A stretch of 43,895 bases of DNA from Tateyamaria pelophila (GTDB lineage: Bacteria; Pseudomonadota; Alphaproteobacteria; Rhodobacterales; Rhodobacteraceae), in NCBI RefSeq assembly GCF_019966495.1, contig NZ_JAIMIA010000033.1, positions 1 through 43,895 of the forward strand, read 5' to 3'. Each line of letters opens with the position of its first letter. Within the stretch, counting starts at the first letter, position 1. Made by a program: the position numbers and the translations under genes. Shown here piece by piece: positions 36,208-43,895 of this stretch. Below the pieces are notes generated by a model that saw only the letters and a program-made list of their open reading frames with translations, did not search any database and was not told the DNA's origin.

Positions 36208-38051
36208 CAGGGAAAGTTCACATGCACCGCGTCGAGGGCCTGTTGGTTGATCTGGGGTCCGGCACGAACCACCACATCTTCGTTAAAGACGTTGAAAAGT
36301 TCGGTGGCCAGGATCTGGCCCATCTCGTCGCTGAGAGTTGCGGTTTCAGCTTGCGCCTCTTCGGAGTCGCCGATGGGTGTGATCGCGTCGAGGCGCACGA
36401 TCAGGATCGATCCGAAGCTTGGGATAATACGGACCTCACCAGGCTCCATTTCGAAAATCTCGGTCATGAAGGCCGGTGGCGTCCCCGGGATAAAGGCACT
36501 GCGGTCAATGTCCGCCTCAGTGGTCGCATCCAACGCCTGACTTGCAAAACTCTCGCCCGCCTCCAGCGCTGGCAACAGGGCCTCTGCCTGTGCCGTCAGA
36601 CCAATTTCCGTCTGTTCGGCCTCATAGTTGCCCTGCACGTTCATCTTTGCCTCTTCAAAGGGCGCGGGACGCGGGGGCAACACCTCTTCGAGCCGCATCG
36701 CGACGATACCACCGTCTCCAAGCTGGACGATTTCGGGAAAGTCATCGACGGTCAATGCGGACGCTGCATCGCGGAAATCATCATAGGCGGCAATGCCATC
36801 GCCGAGCGCCGGGTACCATTCGATGGATCCCAGCTTCATATCCGTTTCGACATCCAGATCCTCCAGCGTCGCGCCAGCGGCGAGCATATTGTCGAACTCT
36901 TCGGCCAAAACACCGACCTGACGCCGCGCGGCATCCGTGGCCAAATCCGTCCGGATCAGGTCTCTGGCCTCTTCGAATGTCGTTATTTGCGCAGGCAGGA
37001 CCGCGTTGACGCGGAACAGGGCGGGACCGATGGATGAAGGCAGGGGGCCGACCACATCTCCGACCTCTGCGTTGAACACGGCCTCGCCGGCGGCCTCCAG
37101 TTCGAGGCGGGACACATCGCCAAGGTCGATGTCGCTCAGCGCCAGACCGCGCTCCTGCACCAGTGCTTCAAAGGTGGTGCCGCGAACCTCAAGCTGCGCC
37201 GCGGCACGTTCGGCCTCTGCCGCGTCCAGATATACCAGACGCTCCACCAGACGACGCTCCGGCTGATTGTACTGGTCGATGCGCGCGTCGAATTCGGCGC
37301 GCAAGTCTGCTTCGTCGATTTCAATCGTGTCGATCAGATCGTCGGGCAGCAGGACGGCATATGTGATCCGTTTGGTTTCCGGCAACTCATAGTCGCCAAG
37401 GTTCGCCTCGTAATAGCTGCGCAGCGTGTCATCCGTGGGCGGTGGCAACGGCGCGGCCAGATCACTGGTGCCAAGGCGGGTCCATGTGAAGTCGCGGGTC
37501 TCGCCAAGGAAGGACACAAGGGTTCTGGCATAGGTGTCGGGCATGCGCGTCCCGGCCATGATGGCTCCCTGCAACAGCGAGCGGGCGACCTCTTCGCGCA
37601 GCTGGGTTTCAAACTCGGCCTCGCTTGTGCCGGCCTGTTCCAGAGCAAAGGCGTAGGCATCGCGATCGAAACTGCCGTCCACCCCCCGAAAGGCGGGGAT
37701 ATTCAGGATCTCGTTACGCAGGTTTTCGTCGCCGACGCTCAGGCCCATCTGCTCCGTTTCGTGATCCAGGGCACGGGCCCGGACGATGCGCGACAGAACA
37801 GCGCGATCCAGACCGATGGCCTGGGCCTGTGCGAAGGTCAGCGGGCTGCCGGTTTCTGCACTGACGGCCTGAATTTCCTGACTGAGCGTGCGCGCGTAGA
37901 CATTGATATCTATGTACTTGTCGCCCACCTGGCCCACGGTGCGGATCGTGCCCGTGAGAGTCGTGGCGCCGAAGCCGCCCAAGCCCAGAATGAGCAGGCC
38001 CATCAGGATCCAGACTGCGGTTTTCGACAGGTTGTTTTTGCCTTTGGCCAT
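36207..38051 (-). CDS. SurA/PpiD-like peptidylprolyl isomerase-type membrane chaperone
   Basis: The 614-residue protein has one N-terminal membrane segment (about 12-30, VWILMGLLILGLGGFGATT), then a SurA-N-type helical chaperone domain and a parvulin-like region in the middle. This is the PpiD layout: an inner-membrane-anchored periplasmic folding helper for exported and outer-membrane proteins. The parvulin signature is weak by eye, so isomerase activity is uncertain, as in other PpiD homologues. Translation is coupled to trpE (TGATG). Confidence 0.85.
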   Translation of the reverse strand: MAKGKNNLSKTAVWILMGLLILGLGGFGATTLTGTIRTVGQVGDKYIDINVYARTLSQEIQAVSAETGSPLTFAQAQAIGLDRAVLSRIVRARALDHETEQMGLSVGDENLRNEILNIPAFRGVDGSFDRDAYAFALEQAGTSEAEFETQLREEVARSLLQGAIMAGTRMPDTYARTLVSFLGETRDFTWTRLGTSDLAAPLPPPTDDTLRSYYEANLGDYELPETKRITYAVLLPDDLIDTIEIDEADLRAEFDARIDQYNQPERRLVERLVYLDAAEAERAAAQLEVRGTTFEALVQERGLALSDIDLGDVSRLELEAAGEAVFNAEVGDVVGPLPSSIGPALFRVNAVLPAQITTFEEARDLIRTDLATDAARRQVGVLAEEFDNMLAAGATLEDLDVETDMKLGSIEWYPALGDGIAAYDDFRDAASALTVDDFPEIVQLGDGGIVAMRLEEVLPPRPAPFEEAKMNVQGNYEAEQTEIGLTAQAEALLPALEAGESFASQALDATTEADIDRSAFIPGTPPAFMTEIFEMEPGEVRIIPSFGSILIVRLDAITPIGDSEEAQAETATLSDEMGQILATELFNVFNEDVVVRAGPQINQQALDAVHVNFP

Positions 38052-38128
38052 CGTGCCCTCGCTTGGGGATTTTTGCGCGTTCCACGCTGTCTATCCGGGG
38101 GCTGGCCTGCGGGCAAGGGTGGTTCGGA

Positions 38129-39304
38129 TCACAGATCGAGGAGGGCGAGCCTTGCGTAAAGTTCTGCGATGCCCTGCGCGTCCAGATTGGCAAAGGCGAT
38201 GCGGATTTGCGCGGCCCCTTCCGGCGCGCCTTCGGGCCAGAACATCGTGCCGGGCAAGCACAGAATGCCTGCTTTGCGCACCAGTAAAGGCGCCAGATCG
38301 GCGGATGACATTTCAAACGGGTGTTCAACATAGGCAAAGTAAGCGCCCAGCCCCAACAGTTGCCAGCCCTTGTCGGCAAGGACACCAAACCCGTCCGTGA
38401 TCGCCTGCCGCCGCGCAAGGATTTCGGCCCGTTCACCGGCGACCCACTGGCCGAGGTGTTCAAGCCCCCACAAGGCCGCGTGCTGTCCGATCTGGCCCGG
38501 ACAGATGGCGACGGTGTCGAGGAATTTTTCCGCTTCCGCCAGACGGGCAGGGGCGGCCACCATCGCGCCCACCCGATGGCCCGTCAGACGGTAGGCTTTG
38601 GAAAAAGAGTAGAGATGAATGAATGTCTTCTCCCAGTCCGCTTGCTGAAACAGGACGTGGGGCGGGCCCGTCCGGCTGTCGAAATCTCGATAGGTTTCGT
38701 CCACGATCAACGCGATGCCGTGGCTGCGCGCGAGGTCATAGAAGGCCAGAAGCAGATCGGCCGGGTATTCGACCCCGGCGGGATTGTTCGGAGAGACCAG
38801 CGCAATGGCGCGGGTGCGCTCCGTGATCAGGGCGCGGGCGTCTTCGAAGCTGGGCAGCATACCTGGCCCGACAGGTAACGCGACAGAACGCACACCTGCC
38901 ATGTCGAGCCACATTTTGTGATTGAAGTACCAGGGCGTCGGCAGGATGACCTCATCCGCCTCACCGCACAGCGTGGCGATGGTCGCCGCGAAGGCCTGAT
39001 TGCAGCCCGATGTGATGGCTACATGCGCCGCTACGGTGGACGCGCCGTAGTGCGCGTTGACCTGAGCGCTCAGGCCGGCCCTCAAATCCGCGTTGCCCAG
39101 AACCGGCCCGTACAGATGGGCATCATCGCGTGTCAGCGCCGCATCGGCCATCGCCTGGCGCAAGGCTTGCGGGGGTGGATCAACCGGAGCTGCCTGACTG
39201 ACATTCATCAACGGGCGATCCTTGGGAAACGTCACGCCCTCTAGCCAGCGGCGCGCCTCCATAACCGGTGGCGCGAAGGTTGCGGCGGTGCGGGTCATTT
39301 TCAT
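38129..39304 (-). CDS. Class I/II PLP-dependent aminotransferase
   Basis: The protein has 391 residues from ATG 39304 (a second ATG at 39298 is possible; an upstream frame to 39391 would overlap the repeat region). Fold-type I features are visible: ITSGCNQAF, LVSPNNPAGVEYP, VDETYRDF and the PLP lysine in LYSFSKAYRLTGHRVG. The substrate is not evident. It may be an aromatic or general amino acid transaminase given trpE downstream, but this is inference. Confidence 0.88.
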   Translation of the reverse strand: MKMTRTAATFAPPVMEARRWLEGVTFPKDRPLMNVSQAAPVDPPPQALRQAMADAALTRDDAHLYGPVLGNADLRAGLSAQVNAHYGASTVAAHVAITSGCNQAFAATIATLCGEADEVILPTPWYFNHKMWLDMAGVRSVALPVGPGMLPSFEDARALITERTRAIALVSPNNPAGVEYPADLLLAFYDLARSHGIALIVDETYRDFDSRTGPPHVLFQQADWEKTFIHLYSFSKAYRLTGHRVGAMVAAPARLAEAEKFLDTVAICPGQIGQHAALWGLEHLGQWVAGERAEILARRQAITDGFGVLADKGWQLLGLGAYFAYVEHPFEMSSADLAPLLVRKAGILCLPGTMFWPEGAPEGAAQIRIAFANLDAQGIAELYARLALLDL

Positions 39305-39335
39305 GGTGCGGATCCAGTGGCCAGTGTGGGAGCCT

Positions 39336-39412
39336 CCGGCGGGGATTTTTTGGAACAGAGAAGATGGCAATTCGATTTCTTCCTGCTCCAAATATCCTTG
39401 CCGAAGGCAAGA
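39336..39412. repeat. Dispersed repeat tails in opposition plus gpt terminator, copy D
   Basis: A plus-strand tail GGGGATTTTTTGGAACAGAG (39341-39360) faces a minus-strand tail AAGGATATTTGGAGCAGGAA (39400-39381). The second is attached to a CTTGCC-GAA-GGCAAG hairpin (39397-39411) that, read on the minus strand, has a stable UUCG-type loop and follows the phosphoribosyltransferase stop codon. The GC-rich stem of the other copies is missing here. Confidence 0.55.
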
Positions 39413-39427
39413 AAGTTTTTTGGCGGG

Positions 39428-39946
39428 TCAGTCGTTGCCGCGATAAGGCTCGACATATTGCAAGGCCATATCCCAGGGGAAAAAGATCCATGTATCCTGG
39501 CTGACGCCGGTGATGAATGTATCGACCTGGGGCTCGCCTGAGGGTTTGGCGTAGACTGTGGCGAAGTGGGCCTTGGGATAAAGGCTGCGCACGAGCTCCA
39601 ACGTCTTGCCGCTGTCCACGAGATCATCGACGATCAGGATGCCGGTTCCGTCTCCCATCATTTCCGCGTTCGGGGCCTTGAGCACTTCGGCATCCCGGCG
39701 TTGGTCGGCCTTGCCGCCGCCCGAGTGGTAGGATTTGACGCTGACCGTGTCCACCGTCCGGATATCCAGCTCGCGTGCGACGATCATCGCCGGAGCCATG
39801 CCGCCGCGTGTAATCGCAACAACAGCGCGCCAACCGCCGTCATCAGGACCTTTCCCGTCCAGACGCCAGGCCAGTGCGCGGCTGTCGCGGTGCATCTGGT
39901 CCCAGCTGACGTGGAACCCTTTTTCATGGGGGAGACGGTCTGCCAT
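39428..39946 (-). CDS. gpt: Xanthine(-guanine) phosphoribosyltransferase
   Basis: The 172-residue purine salvage enzyme carries the PRPP motif [13 protein letters not shown] near 100-112 and a proximal ITRGGMAPA loop. The length and [16 protein letters not shown]-terminus fit the Gpt family. It makes XMP/GMP from xanthine or guanine and PRPP. A GGAG site precedes the ATG, and the exporter gene ends 2 bases upstream, so the two are co-transcribed. Confidence 0.93.
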   Translation of the reverse strand: MADRLPHEKGFHVSWDQMHRDSRALAWRLDGKGPDDGGWRAVVAITRGGMAPAMIVARELDIRTVDTVSVKSYHSGGGKADQRRDAEVLKAPNAEMMGDGTGILIVDDLVDSGKTLELVRSLYPKAHFATVYAKPSGEPQVDTFITGVSQDTWIFFPWDMALQYVEPYRGND

Positions 39947-39948
39947 TT

Positions 39949-40557
39949 CTATTTCTCCAGTATCAGGCGCAGGCCAAAAGCGCCCAGAAGCGTCGCGGCA
40001 ATGCGGTCAAAGATGGGTTTGAGGCTGATATAGCCGCGCCGCACCTGCGGGGTGCTGAGGACGAAGGCAAGGCCCGTGTAAAAGACCAGTTCAAGCAGCC
40101 AGTGGTTCAGCACGATCACAGCAATGTCCGCGGCCGCGAGGCCCTGGGGGAAGACGACGACAATGACCGCAGCGGCAAAGAGCATGGATTTGGGATTGCC
40201 GAAATTCAGCAGCATCCCGGACAGGACAGCGCGCCCCTTCGGTACGGGGGCAGCGCCCATCGGGCCGTGCGCATGACGCCAGGTCTGGATCGCGATCCAG
40301 ATCAGATAGAGCGCGCCACCGAGTTTGAGGGCGGTATAGGTCCAGGGAAACAGTGTAAAAACAGCCTCCAGTCCCAGAAGTGCGGCCAGTGTCCAGAGCG
40401 CCGCAGCCGATCCCAGACCGATTCCCGTTGCGACGCCCGCCGTGCGCCCTCCGGTCACGGTTGCGCGCGTCATGAACAGCATGGCAGCGCCCGGAGACAA
40501 AAGCGCCGCCAAAAGCACGGTGTTGAACGCCAACAGATCGCCAAGCGTCAACGACAT
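39949..40557 (-). CDS. LysE/RhtB-family amino acid exporter
   Basis: The 202-residue membrane protein has about six hydrophobic segments, the LysE-type N-terminus [21 protein letters not shown], and the conserved [14 protein letters not shown] in the second half. Proteins of this family export amino acids such as lysine, threonine or homoserine; the substrate is not predictable. It sits between fabI (3 bases upstream) and gpt (2 bases downstream) with an AAGG ribosome site. Confidence 0.9.
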   Translation of the reverse strand: MSLTLGDLLAFNTVLLAALLSPGAAMLFMTRATVTGGRTAGVATGIGLGSAAALWTLAALLGLEAVFTLFPWTYTALKLGGALYLIWIAIQTWRHAHGPMGAAPVPKGRAVLSGMLLNFGNPKSMLFAAAVIVVVFPQGLAAADIAVIVLNHWLLELVFYTGLAFVLSTPQVRRGYISLKPIFDRIAATLLGAFGLRLILEK

Positions 40558-40560
40558 GCT

Positions 40561-41367
40561 CTAGCCTTTCGAGATGTCGGGGGCGTCTACCGCCTTCATG
40601 CCCACGACGTGATAGCCTGCATCGACATGCAGGTTTTCCCCGGTGGTCCCTGAGCCCAGATCGCTGAGCAAATACAGCGCGGTCTTGCCGACCTCTTCGA
40701 TCGTTACATTCCGGCGCAAGGGCGAATTATATTCGTTCCACTTCATGATGTAGCGGAAATCGCCAATACCGGAGGCGGCCAGCGTCTTGATCGGCCCGGC
40801 GCTGATCGCGTTGACGCGGACATTGTCCTTGCCCAGATCTTCGGCCAAATACTTCACTGACGCTTCGAGAGCGGCCTTGGCCACGCCCATGACGTTGTAA
40901 TGCGGCATCACCTGTTCGGCGCCGTAATAGGTGAGGGTCACCGCGCTCCCGCCATTCTTCATCATCTTTTCCGCGCGTTGCATCACAGCCGTGAAAGAAT
41001 AAACCGAGATGTCCATCGTCAGGTTGAAATTGCCCCGTGTCGTGTCCACGTAGCGGCCGCGCAACTCGTTCTTGTCGGAGAACCCAATGGCGTGAACGAC
41101 AAAGTCCAGACTGTCCCAACGGTCCTTCAGCCCATCGAACAAAGCGTCGATCGAGGCCTCGTCGCCCACATCGCAGGGCAGGACGATATCACTGCCAAGC
41201 TGTGCCGCGAGCGGACCCACACGTTTTTTCAGCGCTTCGCCCTGGTAGGAAAATGCCAGTTCCGCGCCCGCCTGGCTGAGGGTTTTCGCGATCCCCCATG
41301 CAATGGATTTGTCATTGGCAAGGCCCATGATCAGACCTCGCTTGCCCGCCATTAGATCGTTTGCCAT
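40561..41367 (-). CDS. fabI: Enoyl-[acyl-carrier-protein] reductase (NADH)
   Basis: The protein has 268 residues from ATG 41367 (MANDLMAGKRGLIMG). This short-chain dehydrogenase fold completes each round of fatty acid elongation. The cofactor start is GLANDKSIAWGIA; the active site shows Tyr in YYGAEQVMPHYNVMGVAKAALE with the YX6K-type spacing of FabI. It is the likely target of triclosan-like inhibitors in this organism (family knowledge). It begins the fabI-lysE-gpt run and is divergent from pdxH. Confidence 0.95.
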   Translation of the reverse strand: MANDLMAGKRGLIMGLANDKSIAWGIAKTLSQAGAELAFSYQGEALKKRVGPLAAQLGSDIVLPCDVGDEASIDALFDGLKDRWDSLDFVVHAIGFSDKNELRGRYVDTTRGNFNLTMDISVYSFTAVMQRAEKMMKNGGSAVTLTYYGAEQVMPHYNVMGVAKAALEASVKYLAEDLGKDNVRVNAISAGPIKTLAASGIGDFRYIMKWNEYNSPLRRNVTIEEVGKTALYLLSDLGSGTTGENLHVDAGYHVVGMKAVDAPDISKG

Positions 41368-41503
41368 GTTACCGCCCCATCCCATCCGCGTTTCTGGCGC
41401 TCAGCTTTAGGCTATAGACATGGGGGCATCAAGAGAGCGAAGAGTGGTTGAAGCATGTTGATCGCAGCGCTAGTTCCGATCCAAGTTCACATGGAGGCAG
41501 ACA

Positions 41504-42109
41504 ATGGCAGATCGTGACGGCAAGTTTGCGGGGGATGACCCGTTCGAGATTGTGCGTATGTGGCTGAAAGAGGCCGAGGAGGCGGAGGTCAACGATCCCA
41601 ACGCGATCGCTCTGAGCACCGTCGACGCCGACGGCCTGCCAAACGCCCGTATGGTTCTGCTCAAGACCATCGAGGACGATGCTTTCGTATTCTATACCAA
41701 TTATAACAGCGCCAAGGGCGCCGAATTGGATCATGCACAAAAAGCAGCCTTTGTAATGCACTGGAAGTCATTGCGGCGTCAGGTGCGGGTCCGGGGCCTG
41801 GTGGAAAGGGAGGACGGTACGCAGGCGGATGCCTATTACGCCTCGCGGTCATTGCAGTCCCGTCTGGGGGCCTGGGCATCAGATCAGAGCGCGCCGCTCG
41901 ACAGCCGGGCCAGCCTGATGGCCAAGGTGGCGAAAGTGACAGCACAGAAAGGCGTTAGCCCGTCGCGCCCGCCCTTCTGGGGCGGTTACCGGATTGTCCC
42001 GGTCGAGATGGAGTTTTGGGCAGATGGCCCATTTCGGCTGCATGACCGGTTTCGCTGGAAACGGGAGAAATCCGGAGCACCGTGGCAGGTTTTTCGTTTG
42101 AATCCATGA
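41504..42109 (+). CDS. pdxH: Pyridoxamine 5'-phosphate oxidase
   Basis: The 201-residue FMN enzyme converts pyridoxine- or pyridoxamine-5'-phosphate to pyridoxal 5'-phosphate, the cofactor of aminotransferases such as the one at 38129. Motifs are [33 protein letters not shown] and the C-terminal [12 protein letters not shown] with [19 protein letters not shown] site lies 8 bases before the ATG. Confidence 0.96.
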   Translation: MADRDGKFAGDDPFEIVRMWLKEAEEAEVNDPNAIALSTVDADGLPNARMVLLKTIEDDAFVFYTNYNSAKGAELDHAQKAAFVMHWKSLRRQVRVRGLVEREDGTQADAYYASRSLQSRLGAWASDQSAPLDSRASLMAKVAKVTAQKGVSPSRPPFWGGYRIVPVEMEFWADGPFRLHDRFRWKREKSGAPWQVFRLNP

Positions 42110-42178
42110 GATACAAGCTATTTCTCATGACATTATTCAAGGTTACGGGTGTTTTAGAGCTTGAAATCCATGTGACAA

Positions 42179-42772
42179 ATGACGCAGATCATGGGTGCGA
42201 CACCAAAAAACACTCATGAAAGAACAGTCGTGCGAGAAGATGTAGACGTATCAGAGACGGACCTTGTCACGGGGATGGTGAAATGGTTCGACCCGGTAAA
42301 AGGATTCGGTTTTGTTGTAGCTGAAAATGCTAAAACAGACATACTTCTGCACGTGAACGTGTTGCGTAACTTTGGGCAGTCATCAATCGCCGACGGTTCC
42401 GTCGTTGGTATACGCGTGCAACAGACAGAGCGCGGCGTGCAAGCCGTGGAAGTGGTTCACATTGACCCGCCCGTTTCCGAGTCGACGCATACGCTGACGG
42501 ATATCGCTGATCTGCAGAATTCCGACGCGCCGCCCGCACCGTTACAACCGGGCCGGGTCAAGTGGTTCGACAAGGGCAAAGGGTTCGGTTTTGCCAATGT
42601 TTTCGGATACCCCGAGGATGTTTTCCTGCATGTCGAGGTCTTGCACCGGTCAGGCCTTTCCGACCTGCAACCGGGTGAAGCGCTGGCGTTGCGCGTGATT
42701 GATGGTAAGCGCGGTCGTATGGCATCCGAGGTGTTTGCATGGGAAGCGGCGCTGGAACGCGATGATGATTAG
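42179..42772 (+). CDS. Tandem cold-shock-domain protein
   Basis: The 197-residue protein has two cold-shock domains. The first, TGMVKWFDPVKGFGFVV with DILLHV, spans about 31-95; the second, GRVKWFDKGKGFGFAN with DVFLHV, spans about 123-186; an acidic linker joins them. The RNP1 motif (KGFGF) is present in both. Such two-domain Csps are common in alphaproteobacteria and bind single-stranded RNA or DNA. The ATG has no strong ribosome site; another ATG lies at 42191. The next gene overlaps its end. Confidence 0.9.
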   Translation: MTQIMGATPKNTHERTVVREDVDVSETDLVTGMVKWFDPVKGFGFVVAENAKTDILLHVNVLRNFGQSSIADGSVVGIRVQQTERGVQAVEVVHIDPPVSESTHTLTDIADLQNSDAPPAPLQPGRVKWFDKGKGFGFANVFGYPEDVFLHVEVLHRSGLSDLQPGEALALRVIDGKRGRMASEVFAWEAALERDDD

Positions 42773-43262
42773 TACACGAATTCCGGCGATGCGTCTGTCT
42801 GTGCGCGTCGTGGTCGGAGTTGTGTTCTGGGTGTTTCTGGGGGCCGTCGCCTGGGCGGAGTGCCGCGAGGACACCGTTTGGATCCGAGGCGATTTCGGAA
42901 AGGCTCGATTTGCAGTCGAGATTGCCGATGATCCGCAGGAACGCGCCATTGGTTTGATGCACCGTAGCGAAATGGCAAGCTCCGCTGGAATGCTGTTTGT
43001 CTATCCACGTCCGCAATCTGTTGCGTTCTGGATGCGCAATACGCTGATCGAACTGGATATGCTCTTTGTCGACCCGCAGGGCGTCGTGCGTCATATCCAT
43101 CATCGGGCACAGCCGTTGGACGAAACGTCGATTCCCGGTGGTGATGGTCTGACACACGTTCTTGAAATTAACGGCGGCATGTCCCGGATGCTTGGCATCA
43201 CGGTCGGAGATCAGCTTCAACACCCCAGCTTTGATCAAACCGTCGCATCTTGGCCCTGTTAG
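42762..43262 (+). CDS. DUF192 family secreted/anchored protein
   Basis: The protein has 166 residues from ATG 42762, which overlaps the cold-shock gene by 11 bases; the later ATGs at 42765 and 42789 are possible. A signal peptide or anchor (RLSVRVVVGVVFWVFLGAVAWA) spans about 10-31. The DUF192 core follows with RAIGLMHRSEM, GMLFVYP, FWMRNTLIELDMLFVD and VLEINGG. The biochemical function of DUF192 is unknown. It probably acts in the periplasm. Confidence 0.88.
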   Translation: MMISTRIPAMRLSVRVVVGVVFWVFLGAVAWAECREDTVWIRGDFGKARFAVEIADDPQERAIGLMHRSEMASSAGMLFVYPRPQSVAFWMRNTLIELDMLFVDPQGVVRHIHHRAQPLDETSIPGGDGLTHVLEINGGMSRMLGITVGDQLQHPSFDQTVASWPC

Positions 43263-43264
43263 GT

Positions 43265-43282
43265 CTTTTCAATTGTGAAAAG
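43265..43282 (+). terminator. A/T-rich hairpin after the DUF192 gene
   Basis: CTTTTCA, loop ATTG, TGAAAAG form a perfect 7-bp stem 2 bases after the stop codon and 23 bases before the tRNA. It could end the DUF192 transcript. No T run follows. Confidence 0.45.
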
Positions 43283-43305
43283 CACGGCTAAGAGGAGCAC
43301 ACGGT

Positions 43306-43382
43306 CGGAGCGTGGCGCAGCCTGGTAGCGCACCTGTTTTGGGTACAGGGGGTCGGAGGTTCGAATCCTCTCGCTCCGACCA
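43306..43382 (+). tRNA. tRNA-Pro (anticodon TGG)
   Basis: The 77-nt cloverleaf has acceptor arms CGGAGCG/CGCTCCG, a D arm with GCGC stems around AGCCTGGTA, an anticodon stem CCTGT/ACAGG around TTTGGGT (anticodon TGG), and a GGAGG/CCTCT T arm with TTCGAAT. The 3' CCA is encoded (43380-43382). It reads proline codons CCN, mainly CCA and CCG. Confidence 0.97.
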
Positions 43383-43895
43383 TTTTCACCTAACTTCACG
43401 TGTTTCACAAAATGCGCTGCTGCGCGTCTTGTGCGCGTTTGTCGGCTGAAACTGTCCTGCAAGCGCTCAAAATCGTAGATTTCTCTGTAAACCGGGGCAC
43501 TTCGACCGCTGAATGTGCCGGTGTGACAGTGCCTTTCGCAGACATACTTCCGAAACAGCGCGTGCTGGTCCCAAGGGAGGGAGGTCTTGTGATTCCGTTG
43601 GATTGGCGGGGCCCACGCAACGCGAGCTTGGTTGAAAGACTGTGATTCGGTGATGGGTGGCGGAAACATGCTAAGGCTCCGATCGCACAACAGCCGTGCA
43701 AGATTGCCATAGGCTACATCATCGAAACCGCGCCATTCCGTGATGCGACGGCGGTCGCGCTTCGTTGACCCCCTGACGCCGGTCAAAACGGTCCGCCATG
43801 CGAGTCCGTTATGCAGGGGGTACTGTAACCTGACGTCTGGAAATTTAGTTGGAGATTGCGCTGAGAGCCCCTGCCGAGGCGTGCCCCGGCAGAGG
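43383..43895. other. Region after tRNA-Pro without a supported gene
   Basis: The 513 bases to the window end contain only short overlapping frames on both strands with no recognisable domain. I see no copy of the tRNA 3' end and no integrase, so an integrated element is not supported. A hairpin with CTGCCG/CGGCAG arms (43871-43892) sits at the edge and may be a terminator or leader of a gene outside the window. Confidence 0.4.

Noticed and set aside
38062..38110. Possible further repeat copy upstream of the PpiD-like gene
   Set aside because: GGGGATTTTTG and a CCGGGGGCTGG fragment are present, but the stem is not complete and the order does not match the other copies.
43259..43786. 175-codon minus-strand frame through the tRNA
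   Set aside because: The stretch with [18 protein letters not shown] is the antisense translation of tRNA-Pro, a well-known spurious protein.
43306..43895. Genomic island at tRNA-Pro
   Set aside because: No integrase and no direct repeat of the tRNA 3' end is seen in the available 513 bases.
1..43895. CRISPR array or insertion sequence
   Set aside because: No regularly spaced direct repeats, transposase or terminal inverted repeats with target duplication were found.

Overview
The window looks like a chromosomal segment of an alphaproteobacterium of the Rhodobacteraceae (Roseobacter group). The signs are moderately high GC, a GAAC-N7-GAAC type SOS box at lexA, a GTA-type holin/endolysin pair next to cytochrome c maturation genes, a fused indolepyruvate ferredoxin oxidoreductase, a tandem cold-shock-domain protein, and GC-rich hairpin repeats between genes. 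Most of it is core metabolism. I see no prophage, insertion sequence, CRISPR array or obvious frameshift. I cannot name the genus.

Layout. 29-4031 (minus): three translationally coupled genes, glycosyltransferase, sulfotransferase, and a fusion of a degenerate sulfotransferase-like domain with a second glycosyltransferase, probably for a surface glycan. 4227-6453 (plus): a MoxR AAA ATPase and a CoxE-like VWA protein. 6527-10002 (minus): purL, a candidate small RNA with its own promoter and terminator, and a LysR regulator. 10172-13573 (plus): the large ferredoxin oxidoreductase, divergent from lysR across a palindromic operator. 13679-20795 (plus): a lysophospholipid acyltransferase, murI, argC, ccmE, an endolysin/holin pair of gene-transfer-agent type, ccmF and ccmH, followed by an enoyl-CoA hydratase/isomerase (20868-21644).

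21815-24616 (minus): gltA and gltX. 24697-26778 (plus): comEC. 26862-31773 (minus, transcribed right to left): trpG-trpD-trpC-moaC-moeA, then lexA from its own SOS-controlled promoter. 31943-33475 (plus): a divergent polysaccharide deacetylase with a long disordered linker. 33537-41367 (minus): transcription runs fabI, LysE-type exporter, xanthine phosphoribosyltransferase, aminotransferase, PpiD-like chaperone, trpE, and an AstE/AspA-like deacylase. 41504-43382 (plus): pdxH, the tandem cold-shock protein, a DUF192 protein and tRNA-Pro(TGG). 43383-43895 holds no gene that I can support.

How it fits together. The lysis pair inside the ccm locus, lexA and comEC are each linked to gene transfer agents in Rhodobacter capsulatus: cell lysis, regulation, and DNA uptake by recipients. 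Here they lie within about 11 kb. The intergenic regions carry two families of dispersed hairpin repeats, several convergent-gene hairpins and a strong small-RNA candidate. These non-coding elements, the glycan operon and the ccm/GTA-lysis arrangement are the parts most worth following up.
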